The translations under genes and the position numbers were made by a program. A stretch of DNA of 64,000 bases from Streptomyces sp. Y2F8-2 (lineage in GTDB: Bacteria > Actinomycetota > Actinomycetes > Streptomycetales > Streptomycetaceae), in NCBI RefSeq assembly GCF_014905555.1, contig NZ_BNGS01000001.1, positions 372,001 through 436,000 on the forward strand, read 5' to 3'. Below are positions 25,123 to 35,541 of the stretch, piece after piece. Numbering within the stretch: the first letter of the stretch is position 1; every line of letters starts with the position of its first letter. The notes beneath the pieces were generated by a model. The model saw only the letters and a list, made by a program, of their open reading frames with translations. It did not search any database and had not been told where the DNA came from.

Positions 25123-26199
25123 TCAGATCTCGATGCACGTACGCAGGGCGGTGCCGGTACGCATCTGGTCCAGCGCTTCGTTGATGTCGGACAGCGGCAC
25201 CCGGTGGGTGATCAGCCCCTCCAGGTCGATGCGACCCGCCCGCCACAGGGCGATGGTGCGCTCGTAGGAGCGCAGCACGTCGCCGCCGCCGTACAGGGAC
25301 GGCAGGATCCGCTTCTCGTCGAAGAACAGCTCGAACATGTTGAGTTGCAGGAAGTCGTCCATGGCGCCCGCGCCGACGATCACGAGCGTGCCGCCGCGCC
25401 GGGTGTTCTCGTACGCCGTGCGGGCCGTGGCCGACTTCCCGACCACCTCGAAGACGTGGTCGAAGCCCTCGCCGCCGGTGACCAGCTGTTTCGTGTCGGG
25501 CAGCTCGTCCGGTGACACGGCCCTGGTGGCGCCGAACCTCAGCGCCGCCTCACGGCGCGAGGCGACCGGGTCGACGGCGACGATCTCGGCGGCGCCCTTC
25601 AGCCGCGCCCCCTGGATCGCGGAGATGCCGACGCCCCCGCAGCCGATGACCGCCACCGAGGAACCGGCCTCCAGATCGGCGGTGTTGAGCGCCGCGCCCA
25701 GCCCGGTCGTCACCCCGCAACCGATGAGCGCGGCGATGTCGAACGGCACGTCGTCCGGGATCGGGACCGCGCAGCCCGCGTCGACGACGACCTCCTCGGC
25801 GAAGGTGCCGGTGCCCGCGAAGCCGAAGACGTCACCGCCGGGGCGCCTGAAGTTGGGCGTGCCCGCGTTCATGAACCCGGCCAGGCACAGCTCGGTCTGT
25901 CCGCGCCGGCAGGCGGGGCAGGCACCGCAGGCCGGCAGCCAGCACACGACCACCCTGTCCCCCGGCTTCACACGGCTCACCCCCTCGCCGACCTCGAGGA
26001 TCTCCCCCGCGCCCTCGTGGCCGGGCACGAACGGCCCCGGTTGCGGCAGCACCCCGCTCATCGCGGACAGGTCCGAGTGGCACAGCCCGGTGGCGCGCAC
26101 CCGGATCCTGACCCTGCCGGGGCCGAAGCCCGTCGCCTCGACATCGTCGAGGACCTCCAGCTTGTCCTGGCCGATCTCGTGCAGTACGGCTGCGCGCAT
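25123..26199 (-). CDS. Zinc-dependent alcohol dehydrogenase (MDR family, AdhD-like)
   Basis: A 358-residue medium-chain dehydrogenase. Catalytic zinc ligands appear in GLCHSDLSAMSG and VPGHEGAGEILEVGEGV. The structural zinc loop with four cysteines is CGACPACRRGQTELC. The NAD-binding GCGGVGISAIQGA lies in the second half. It resembles the class III-like mycobacterial AdhD group. It follows the MaoC gene by 136 bases, which contain a 27-bp tandem repeat, and precedes the SDR by 11 bases, so SDR and dehydrogenase are cotranscribed. A role in oxidising alcohol intermediates of lipid or sterol catabolism is inferred from the neighbours. Confidence 0.9.
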   Translation of the reverse strand: MRAAVLHEIGQDKLEVLDDVEATGFGPGRVRIRVRATGLCHSDLSAMSGVLPQPGPFVPGHEGAGEILEVGEGVSRVKPGDRVVVCWLPACGACPACRRGQTELCLAGFMNAGTPNFRRPGGDVFGFAGTGTFAEEVVVDAGCAVPIPDDVPFDIAALIGCGVTTGLGAALNTADLEAGSSVAVIGCGGVGISAIQGARLKGAAEIVAVDPVASRREAALRFGATRAVSPDELPDTKQLVTGGEGFDHVFEVVGKSATARTAYENTRRGGTLVIVGAGAMDDFLQLNMFELFFDEKRILPSLYGGGDVLRSYERTIALWRAGRIDLEGLITHRVPLSDINEALDQMRTGTALRTCIEI

Positions 26200-26220
26200 G
26201 GTGCGGCTCCCCTCGAAGGC

Positions 26221-26355
26221 TCAGTGGCACAGGAGTGTTCGGCGACTCGGTGACTCGGGACTGCATGGACCGATCGGTGACTCGGCACGGCTTGGACCGA
26301 TCGGTGACTCAGGAGTGCGTGGACGGCCCGGCGGCTCAGGAGTGCTCGACGACCG
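26221..26355. repeat. 27-bp tandem repeat between the MaoC and alcohol dehydrogenase genes
   Basis: Successive units begin at 26248, 26275, 26302 and 26329 with exact 27-base spacing. The core is CGGTGACTCGG then a variable middle and TGGACCGAT; the last unit diverges (CGGCGGCTCAGG) and runs into the 3' end of the MaoC coding region. A degenerate copy may precede at 26221. Units are contiguous with no spacer, so it is a minisatellite. Confidence 0.8.
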
Positions 26356-27226
26356 TGTCGGCGAGGACCGGCGCATCGCCCCGCTCGACCGCGGCCACCG
26401 TCACCCGCACCACGCCCTGCGCCCCATGCGCCCCCTCCGTCCCCCTCGCCCTCCGAGACCACATGCGGATGCGCAGGGTCTCCCCCGGGTACACCACCCC
26501 GGCGAACCGCGTGGCGTACGCGCGCACACGGGTCACGTCGCCGCCGAGCAGCGTGTCGACGACGGCCTTGAGCGTCATCCCGTAGGTGCACAGACCGTGC
26601 AGGATGGGCCGCTCGAATCCGGCGAGCTTGGCGAACTCCGGGTCGGCGTGCAGGGGGTTCCAGTCGCCGGAGAGGCGGTAGAGCAGGGCCTGGTCCTCAC
26701 GGACGGTCCGTTCGACGACCTGGTCGGGCTCGCCCGTGGGCGCATCCAGCCGGGCGGAGGGGCCGCGGTCACCGCCCCAGCCGCCTTCTCCCCGTACGAA
26801 GATCTGCGCGTCGTTGGTCCACAGCGGGCCGTCGGCATCGGCGACCTCGGTGCGCATCACCAGGACCGCCGCCTTGCCCTTGTCGTACACGGCGGCGATA
26901 CGGGAGGTCGCCGTGGCGCTGCCCTCGGCCGGGATCGGGCGGTGGATCGTCAGCGACTGGCCGCCGTGCAGGACGCGGGCGAGGTCGACGTCCACGCCGG
27001 GCATGGACAGACCGCTGATCACGCCCGGGGAGCCGGCGCCGGCGACGGTGGCGAAGCTGGGCAGGACGTGCAGCCGGGACTCGAGGGTGTAGCGCAGTTC
27101 GTCGGGGTCGGTGGCGGGGATGCCCGCGCCGATGCCGAGGTGGTAGAGCTGCACGTCCTTGGAGGTCCAGGTGATCTCGCCGGTCCGGGGTTCGGCCGCG
27201 AGGGCCGAGGCTTCGTCGATGGGCAT
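26336..27226 (-). CDS. MaoC-family enoyl-CoA hydratase, double hot-dog
   Basis: A 296-residue hydratase. The N-terminal half is the degenerate hot-dog domain (VQLYHLGIGAGIPATDPDEL, then LPSFATVAG). The C-terminal half carries the R-hydratase signature DWNPLHADPEFAKLAGF followed by PILHGLCTYG, with the catalytic Asp and His. This two-domain layout matches hydratases acting on bulky enoyl-CoAs, such as bile-acid/cholestenoyl-CoA hydratases and mycobacterial Rv3538. It is first of a minus-strand run followed by the alcohol dehydrogenase and SDR. The palindrome AGGAACGCGTTCCA about 75 bases upstream resembles a KstR box, hinting at common control with the sterol genes. Confidence 0.9.
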   Translation of the reverse strand: MPIDEASALAAEPRTGEITWTSKDVQLYHLGIGAGIPATDPDELRYTLESRLHVLPSFATVAGAGSPGVISGLSMPGVDVDLARVLHGGQSLTIHRPIPAEGSATATSRIAAVYDKGKAAVLVMRTEVADADGPLWTNDAQIFVRGEGGWGGDRGPSARLDAPTGEPDQVVERTVREDQALLYRLSGDWNPLHADPEFAKLAGFERPILHGLCTYGMTLKAVVDTLLGGDVTRVRAYATRFAGVVYPGETLRIRMWSRRARGTEGAHGAQGVVRVTVAAVERGDAPVLADTVVEHS

Positions 27227-27244
27227 GGGGCTCCTGACGGTCGA

Positions 27245-27286
27245 GACCTCGGTGCGGCCGTCCGCACCGTCGGCCGCACCGAGGTC
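27245..27286. promoter_or_regulatory. 15-bp inverted repeat in the MaoC leader
   Basis: GACCTCGGTGCGGCC (27245-27259) and its exact complement (27272-27286) enclose a 12-base loop, 19 bases upstream of the MaoC ATG on the minus strand. It could be an operator, a leader hairpin that limits translation, or a terminator-like element; there is no T run. Confidence 0.5.
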
Positions 27287-27300
27287 GTCACGGGCAGAAC

Positions 27301-27314
27301 AGGAACGCGTTCCA
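27301..27314. promoter_or_regulatory. KstR-like palindrome upstream of the MaoC hydratase gene
   Basis: AGGAACGCGTTCCA contains a perfect 12-base palindrome and fits AACNNGTT, the core of the actinobacterial KstR box TNNAACNNGTTNNA, lacking only the first T. It lies 75 bases before the MaoC start, a normal operator position. Confidence 0.45.
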
Positions 27315-27486
27315 GTCCGGCGGACCCTGTATAGCCCAGCGGTCCTGCGTTGTGAAGGCTCCCGGCATCGCGCCCTGACGTCGTGTCAGCTCGACCTGTC
27401 CGGGACAGCAGCGGGACATTTGTCCTGCCGGATCGCTGACAAACGCCTCTGCCGGGCAGTACCGCGCCCCGCATAGCGTCGTACGC

Positions 27487-28398
27487 ATGACGAAGACGAC
27501 TGGGACACCACCGGCGGTGTCCTTCACGGGGGCGGTCAAGACCTACGGTGCCGTGCGCGCCGTGGACGGCATCGACCTGCGGCTGGAGCACGGCGGGACG
27601 GTCGCGCTGCTCGGCCGCAACGGCGCAGGGAAGTCGACGACGATCTCGCTGCTGCTCGGCCTGAACGAGCCGGACGAGGGGGCCGTCGAGCTCTTCGGCG
27701 CGCCCCCGGAGCACGCCGTGCGCGCGGGCCGGGTGAGCGCCATGCTCCAGGAGGCGCGTGCGGTCCCCCGGGTCACCGTTCGCGAGCTGGTCTCCTTCGT
27801 GGCCGGCCGTTACCCCGACCCGATGCCCGTCGCCCGGGCCCTGGAGCTGGCCGGGATCGCGGACCTGGGCGGGCGGCGCGTGGACCGGCTCTCCGGCGGC
27901 CAGACCCAGCGGGTGCGGTTCGCCGTGGCGCTCGCCGGGAATCCCTCGCTGCTCGTGCTGGACGAGCCGACCGCCGCGCTGGACGTGGAGGCGCGGCACG
28001 CCTTCTGGGACTCGATGCGGGCCTACGCCCGGCGCGGCCACACCGTCCTGTTCTCCACTCATTACCTGGAGGAGGCGGACGCGCACGCCGACCGGATCGT
28101 CGTCATCGACCGGGGCCGGGTCGTCGCGGACGGCACGGGCGAGCAGCTGAGGCGGGCCGCGGGCGGCAACCTGGTCTCCTTCGACCTGGCGGGGCGCGGC
28201 ACGGCGGGCCTGGAGCTGCTGCCCGGCGTGCGGTCGGTGGAGGTGCGCGGGGACCGGGCGCTGCTGCGCACGGACGACTCCGACGCGACCGTGATCGCCC
28301 TGGCCCGACTGGACGCGATACGGGGCCTGGAGGTCGTCCCGGCGTCGCTGGACGACGCGTTCCTCGCCCTGACCTCACGTGAGAAGGAGACGGTGTGA
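27487..28398 (+). CDS. ABC transporter ATP-binding protein (DrrA-like)
   Basis: A 303-residue ATPase subunit. Walker A is LLGRNGAGKSTTISLLLGL, the signature is RLSGGQTQRVRFA, Walker B is LLVLDEPTAALD and the switch His follows in LFSTHYLEEAD. The roughly 80-residue C-terminal extension is usual for ABC-2 drug and lipid exporters. Its stop overlaps the permease start, and a DesK/DesR-like two-component system follows, a common arrangement in which the kinase senses the exported compound or membrane state and induces the exporter. The substrate is unknown. Confidence 0.93.
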   Translation: MTKTTGTPPAVSFTGAVKTYGAVRAVDGIDLRLEHGGTVALLGRNGAGKSTTISLLLGLNEPDEGAVELFGAPPEHAVRAGRVSAMLQEARAVPRVTVRELVSFVAGRYPDPMPVARALELAGIADLGGRRVDRLSGGQTQRVRFAVALAGNPSLLVLDEPTAALDVEARHAFWDSMRAYARRGHTVLFSTHYLEEADAHADRIVVIDRGRVVADGTGEQLRRAAGGNLVSFDLAGRGTAGLELLPGVRSVEVRGDRALLRTDDSDATVIALARLDAIRGLEVVPASLDDAFLALTSREKETV

Positions 28399-29114
28399 TG
28401 TGGGACTACCTGCGGCTCGAGGTGCGCCGGACCCTGCGCGACGTGGGCTTTGTGATCGGCGGGGTCGCGATGCCGGTGATGATGTACCTGCTGTTCACCA
28501 ACATCGGTGACAACGAAGGCAGTTGGAGGACCGCCTCCATGGTGGGCATGGCCGCGTACGGCGCGGTCGGCTCGGCGCTGAACACCGGCGGCGGGGTGGC
28601 CGAGGACCGGGCGATCGGCTGGCTGCGGCAGCTGAGGGTGACCCCGATGACCCCGCGCCAGGTCGTCGCCGGCCGGGCGCTGACCGGATCGGTGACCGTG
28701 CTGCCCGCGATCGTCGCGGTGCTCGCGGCGGGCGGCCTGGTCAACGGCGTGCGCCTGGCGGCCTGGCAGTGGGCGGCGATCGCGCTGCTGCTGTGGCTCG
28801 GCTCGATCCCCTTCACCCTGCTCGGGCTCGGCAACGGCTACCGGATGACCGCGCAGACCACGGGCGTGACGAACATGATCTGCAACCTGGGTCTGGCGGT
28901 GCTCGGCGGCCTGTGGTTCCCGCTGTCCCTGTTCCCGGGCTGGCTGCGCTCGGTCTCCGAGTACACCCCGACCCACCGCTTCGCCGAGCTCGGCACATCG
29001 GTGGCGGACGGTCATGCCCCGGCACTGGGCGCGATCGTCGTCCTCGCAGCCTGGCTGCTGGCGTTCGGTTCCTACGCTGTGCTGTCCTACCGCAGGACCG
29101 CGGGGAACATCTGA
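28398..29114 (+). CDS. ABC-2 type transporter permease
   Basis: A 238-residue membrane protein with about six hydrophobic segments (VGFVIGGVAMPVMMYLLF, VTVLPAIVAVLAAGGLVNG, TNMICNLGLAVLGGLWFPLS, IVVLAAWLLAFGSYAVLSY) and the ABC-2 hallmark LGGLWFPLSLFPGWLRSVSE. ATG 28398 overlaps the ATPase stop (GTGATG); AAGGAG lies nine bases upstream, and GTG 28395 is an alternative. It forms the membrane half of the exporter with the preceding ATPase. Confidence 0.9.
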   Translation: MWDYLRLEVRRTLRDVGFVIGGVAMPVMMYLLFTNIGDNEGSWRTASMVGMAAYGAVGSALNTGGGVAEDRAIGWLRQLRVTPMTPRQVVAGRALTGSVTVLPAIVAVLAAGGLVNGVRLAAWQWAAIALLLWLGSIPFTLLGLGNGYRMTAQTTGVTNMICNLGLAVLGGLWFPLSLFPGWLRSVSEYTPTHRFAELGTSVADGHAPALGAIVVLAAWLLAFGSYAVLSYRRTAGNI

Positions 29115-29140
29115 CCGGGGGGAACGGGGGAAAGAGGGAC

Positions 29141-30424
29141 ATGTCCTGGGTGCGAAACGTCTCGTGCCGTCTCGGTGCCTGGCAGCAGGCGCGGCAGACG
29201 TGGAAAGAGGACAAGGAGCGGCTCAAGGCCGAGCAGAAGGCCGCCCGGAAGGCCGGGACGGTGCCCGAGAACCCGGGGCCGCCGCCCACCGGATTCTCCC
29301 TGCTGCCCTGGCTGCTGATGGGGATGGGCGCCTTCTCCAACCTCTTCCAGGGCAAGACCCCCAACCCGTGGATCGGCGCTCTGGGCCTGCTCGCCTTCAA
29401 CTCCTGCTACATCTACGTGGTGTTCCGGGCCTTCCACAAGCAGACGCGTCAGGCCGGCTCCACACGGGCGGCGCTGGTCGTGATGGGCGTGGTGACCTTC
29501 GGCCTGGCCATCGGGTACGGCGGCAGTTGGCTGCTGTTCTTCCCGCTGCTGGGCCTTGCGACGGGAGCGGTCGTGCGAGGCCCCTGGCTCGGCAGGACGG
29601 GCCTCGCCCTCACCGCGGTCGCGGGTGCCGTCTCCTGCCTGCGCGACGGCTGGGACGGGCTGAACGTCGCCTACGGCACGTTCCTGTCGACGATGGTGAC
29701 CGCGGCGATCCTGTCCCTCTCCGAGGCGGTACGGGAACTGCGCGCCGCCCGTGAGGAGCTGGCCCACCGCGCCGTGGAGCAGGAACGCCTGCGCTTCTCC
29801 CGCGACCTGCACGATCTGCTCGGCCACACGCTCTCGGTGATCGTGGTGAAGTCGGAGGCGGCCCGGCGCCTGGCCCCGCGTGACTTGGAGGCGGCGCTGG
29901 CCCAGGTGACGGACATCGAGTCGGTCGGCCGGCAGGCGCTCACCGAGATACGCGAGGCGGTGACCGGCTACCGCGAGGGCAGCCTCGGCACGGAACTGGA
30001 CCGGGCCGGCTCGGCCCTGACCGCCGCCGGTATCGAGCCCGTGGTACGCCGCTCCGGTCCTCCCCTGGTCTCGCAGACCGAGGCGCTGCTGGGCTGGGTC
30101 GTGCGCGAGGCGGTCACCAACGCCGTACGGCACAGCGGCGCGACCCGCTGCGAGATCACCGTCGACGGGACCGTGGAGCGCGTCCGGCTGACGGTCGCGG
30201 ACAACGGGAGCGGCGCGCCCACCGTGCCGGCCCCGGCGGGTGTCGGCGGGACCGGTCTGAAGGGCCTGACCGAACGGCTCGCGGCGGCGGGCGGCTCCCT
30301 GCGGGCAGGCCCGTCGCCGCGGGGCGGCTTCACGGTCACCGCCGAACTCCCGGTGGAGTCCGCGTCGCCCGTTCAGCCGCCCCCCTCAGTCGCCGTCCCC
30401 GGCGGCTACGGCGCCCACGGCTGA
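29141..30424 (+). CDS. Sensor histidine kinase (DesK/NarX-type, HisKA_3)
   Basis: A 427-residue membrane kinase. After a charged N-terminus of about 50 residues come four to six hydrophobic helices (residues about 50-190). The HisKA_3 dimerisation region follows, with the phosphorylated His in RFSRDLHDLLGHTLSVI. The ATPase lid contains VVREAVTNAVRHSGAT and VADNGSGAP. ATG 29141 follows AAGAGGGA; the open frame back to 28523 lies within the permease gene and is rejected. It is paired with the LuxR-type regulator downstream and sits 26 bases after the permease gene. Confidence 0.93.
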   Translation: MSWVRNVSCRLGAWQQARQTWKEDKERLKAEQKAARKAGTVPENPGPPPTGFSLLPWLLMGMGAFSNLFQGKTPNPWIGALGLLAFNSCYIYVVFRAFHKQTRQAGSTRAALVVMGVVTFGLAIGYGGSWLLFFPLLGLATGAVVRGPWLGRTGLALTAVAGAVSCLRDGWDGLNVAYGTFLSTMVTAAILSLSEAVRELRAAREELAHRAVEQERLRFSRDLHDLLGHTLSVIVVKSEAARRLAPRDLEAALAQVTDIESVGRQALTEIREAVTGYREGSLGTELDRAGSALTAAGIEPVVRRSGPPLVSQTEALLGWVVREAVTNAVRHSGATRCEITVDGTVERVRLTVADNGSGAPTVPAPAGVGGTGLKGLTERLAAAGGSLRAGPSPRGGFTVTAELPVESASPVQPPPSVAVPGGYGAHG

Positions 30425-30520
30425 CTGACCGAGAACAAGGGAGAGTCATTGATTTCCGGATGGCGTCGGCGAGTCGGCGGCACGCTCGGCCTGCGCCCCC
30501 GGACCTCGGCCCGCTGCCCG

Positions 30521-30535
30521 TACCCTTGGCCCGTG
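30521..30535 (+). promoter_or_regulatory. Possible leaderless promoter for the response-regulator gene
   Basis: TACCCT at 30521-30526 fits the actinobacterial -10 TANNNT and is followed by exactly six bases (TGGCCC) and the GTG at 30533. This is the canonical geometry of leaderless mRNAs, whose first base is the start codon. It would allow expression separate from the upstream operon. Confidence 0.5.
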
Positions 30536-31174
30536 GACGAGATGCCCCGAAGTCACCGGCCGACGCGATGCATCCGGGTACTGCTTGCCGAGGACCAGGG
30601 CATGATGCGCGGCGCCCTCGCCCTGCTGCTCGGCATGGAGGAGGACATCGAGGTGGTCGCACAGGTCGCGGCGGGTGACGCGATCGTGGACGCCGTGCTC
30701 ACCCACCGCCCGGACGTGGCGCTGCTGGACATCGAGCTCCCCGGGAAGAGCGGCCTGGACGCCGCGGCCGAGCTGCGGGAGGAGGCTCCGGGCTGCCGAG
30801 TGCTGATCCTCACCACCTTCGGGCGCCCCGGCTATCTGCGCCGCGCCCTGGAGGCGGGCGCCGCCGGCTTCCTGGTCAAGGACGGGCCGGTGGAGGAGCT
30901 GGCCGCGGCGATCCGGCGGGTGCTCACCGGCGAGACGGTCGTCGACCCGGCCCTGGCCGCGGCGGCCCTGAGCGCCGGCCCCAATCCGCTGACCGCCCGC
31001 GAGTGCGACGTGCTGAAGGCCTCCGTGGACGGGGCGACGGTCGCCGACATCGCCGCCAGGCTCCACCTCTCGGAGTCGACGGTCCGCAACTACCTCTCCT
31101 CCGCCATCGGCAAGACGGGCACCCGCAACCGCATGGAGGCGATGCGGGAGGCCCGGCAGCAGGGGTGGCTGTAG
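30533..31174 (+). CDS. LuxR/NarL-family response regulator
   Basis: A 213-residue regulator. The receiver domain opens IRVLLAEDQGMMRGALALLL, has the phosphorylated Asp in VALLDIELPGKSG and the conserved Lys in GFLVKDGP. The C-terminal helix-turn-helix is LTARECDVLKASVDGATVAD followed by LHLSESTVRNYL. It is the partner of the kinase at 29141. Three starts are possible: GTG 30533 with a leaderless promoter, ATG 30542, or TTG 30449 with a good AAGGGAGAG site but about 28 extra unconserved residues. The first fits homologue length best. Confidence 0.9.
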   Translation: MDEMPRSHRPTRCIRVLLAEDQGMMRGALALLLGMEEDIEVVAQVAAGDAIVDAVLTHRPDVALLDIELPGKSGLDAAAELREEAPGCRVLILTTFGRPGYLRRALEAGAAGFLVKDGPVEELAAAIRRVLTGETVVDPALAAAALSAGPNPLTARECDVLKASVDGATVADIAARLHLSESTVRNYLSSAIGKTGTRNRMEAMREARQQGWL

Positions 31175-31193
31175 GGCCGGTTGCGGAGGTGGG

Positions 31194-32624
31194 TCACCCC
31201 TGGCCGGTCCGCGTCCGCGGCAGCCACGCCAGCATCAGCACGGCCCCCACCAGCAGCACGTACCCGCTCGTCCGGAACGCCTCGGCGTACCCCTCCGTGA
31301 GGGCATCGGCCGAGCCGCGTGCCCCGGTGCGCGTCGCCGCGATGGTGGACATCACCGCGAGGCCGAGGGAACCCCCCATGGTGCGCGAGGTGTTGACGAG
31401 TCCCGACACCAGTCCGGCGTCCCCCGGCGCGGCCCCCGATGTCGCGAGGGCGGCGAGCGGGGTACCCGCAAGGCCGGCGCCCAGCATCATCAGGATGCCC
31501 GGGAACATGATCGCCGTCGTGTACGAGCCGTTCGCCGTCATCGTCGACTGCCAGCCGAACCCGGCCGCCGCGATCAGCGTCCCGAGCACCGCCAGGTTCC
31601 GCGCCCCCACGCTCCGCATCACCTGCGGCGCGACCTTCGAGCCGAGCACCACGGCCAGTGAGCTGGGCACCAGGGCGAGTCCGGCGTCCAGGGGCGAGTA
31701 GCCGAGCACGTTCTGCGCGTACAGCGTCATGAAGAACCACATGCAGAACATCGCGGAGCCCGAGACGAACATGGCCGCGTTCGCCGAGGACACCGACCGC
31801 ACCCGCAGCAGCTTCAGCGGCATCAGGGGCGCCTTCGCCCGCGCCTCGACGGCCAGGAAGATGCCGATGAGGGCGAGTCCGGCGGCGAGCGGCACCAGCG
31901 TCGCCGCCGCCGTCCAACCCTCGGCCTCCGTCTGCACGATCCCGTAGGCGAGCGTGCCGAGGCCCGCCGTCACCAGCAGGGCGCCCGGCAGGTCCAGGCG
32001 CCGCCCGTCCCCCGCCCGGCTCTCCACCAGCCACCGTGCCGACCCGGCCAGGACGACCGCGCCGACCGGCACGTTGATCAGCAGCACCCAGCGCCACGAC
32101 AGCACGTCCACCAGCACTCCCCCGACGAGCCCGCCCGCCGCGCCGCCGCCGGCGCCCACCGCGGTCCAGGTGGCGATGGCCCGGGCCCGTGCGGCACCCT
32201 CCGGGACCGCCGCGGTGAGCAGCGTCAGCGTCGAGGGTGCGAGCACCGCCGCCCCGAGCCCCTGGACGGCCCGGCCGACCAGCAGCTCCCAGTCCTGCTG
32301 GGCCAGCCCGCCGGCGAGGGAGGCCAGCGTGAAGAGGGCGAGTCCTATGAGGAACATCCGCTTGCGTCCGTAGAGGTCCCCGGCCCGCCCGCCGAGCAGC
32401 ATGAACCCGGCGAAGGCGATCGCGTACGCGTTCACCACCCACTGCAGTCCCGCCGCGCTCAGCCCGAGGTCGGCCCGCATCGACGGCAGCGCCACATTGA
32501 CGACGGACACGTCGAGCACGACGAGGAACTGCCCGGCACACGCGAGCGCGACCACCACCCAGGTGGGCGGCGCGGTACGACGGGTGGGCACGGTGTCTTC
32601 GACGGCTCGCAGCATGCGCGCCAT
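31194..32624 (-). CDS. MFS exporter, EmrB/QacA (DHA2, 14-TM) type
   Basis: A 476-residue drug:H+ antiporter. It has VVVALACAGQFLVVLDVSVV at helix 1, the motif A loop GGRAGDLYGRKRMFLIG and motif C-like GRAVQGLGAAVLAP, plus about fourteen hydrophobic helices. ATG 32624 has GGGAG upstream and begins just before helix 1. The frame runs on to 32843 through a proline-rich repetitive stretch that is not conserved. The dyad CTGACACGCCGTCAG lies between this gene and the divergent MFS gene at 33010. The substrate is unknown. Confidence 0.92.
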   Translation of the reverse strand: MARMLRAVEDTVPTRRTAPPTWVVVALACAGQFLVVLDVSVVNVALPSMRADLGLSAAGLQWVVNAYAIAFAGFMLLGGRAGDLYGRKRMFLIGLALFTLASLAGGLAQQDWELLVGRAVQGLGAAVLAPSTLTLLTAAVPEGAARARAIATWTAVGAGGGAAGGLVGGVLVDVLSWRWVLLINVPVGAVVLAGSARWLVESRAGDGRRLDLPGALLVTAGLGTLAYGIVQTEAEGWTAAATLVPLAAGLALIGIFLAVEARAKAPLMPLKLLRVRSVSSANAAMFVSGSAMFCMWFFMTLYAQNVLGYSPLDAGLALVPSSLAVVLGSKVAPQVMRSVGARNLAVLGTLIAAAGFGWQSTMTANGSYTTAIMFPGILMMLGAGLAGTPLAALATSGAAPGDAGLVSGLVNTSRTMGGSLGLAVMSTIAATRTGARGSADALTEGYAEAFRTSGYVLLVGAVLMLAWLPRTRTGQG

Positions 32625-32705
32625 GCTCCCAACCCGGCCCCGCCGTCCGCATCGGGATTTCGCCCCAAGCCGCCTCGGGCCTGGGACGTACGACGCCCCT
32701 GGACG

Positions 32706-32808
32706 CGTCTCCCGACACATCCCCTGGCACGTCCCCGACGCACCCCCTGGCCCATCCCCGCCGCGTCCCCGACGCATCCCCTGGCACGTCCCCGGCGCGT
32801 CCACGGAC
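32706..32808. repeat. Degenerate C-rich repeats upstream of the MFS exporter
   Basis: Several imperfect copies of the pattern CATCCCCTGGCACGTCCC followed by CGACGC or CGGCGC lie in tandem within about 100 bases. They form the 5' extension of the exporter frame but are not conserved coding sequence. Confidence 0.6.
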
Positions 32809-32815
32809 ACACCCC

Positions 32816-32830
32816 CTGACACGCCGTCAG
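32816..32830. promoter_or_regulatory. 15-bp dyad between divergent MFS genes
   Basis: CTGAC-ACGCC-GTCAG is a perfect 5-bp-arm inverted repeat in the shared promoter region of the exporters at 32624 (minus) and 33010 (plus). It resembles TetR/MarR sites; no regulator gene is adjacent. Confidence 0.4.
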
Positions 32831-33009
32831 CAGGCGAACCCATGACGCACGCTCAGAAACCCATGAAACGGTCAAGGATTCGTTAGTACGCCAAAGCATC
32901 GGAATAGTTGCCTGTGCATACGTGGTTCACCCACCACGTGTCGGCTCGGCTCCCCCTGTCCCGAGCGACCGTTCCGCACGACACCGACCAGGCCCGGAGG
33001 CCCCGATCC

Positions 33010-35531
<2,522 letters not shown>

Positions 35532-35541
35532 GGTCGCAGGC

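Noticed and set aside
26221..26355. CRISPR-like array
   Set aside because: Units are contiguous with no unique spacers and no cas genes are present; it is a minisatellite.
27288..27539. 83-residue minus-strand frame over the ABC promoter region
   Set aside because: It overlaps the ABC ATPase start, shows no family resemblance and covers a probable operator and promoter region.
28523..29140. N-terminal extension of the histidine kinase frame
   Set aside because: It lies wholly within the ABC permease gene, whereas ATG 29141 has its own binding site and starts a normal-length kinase.
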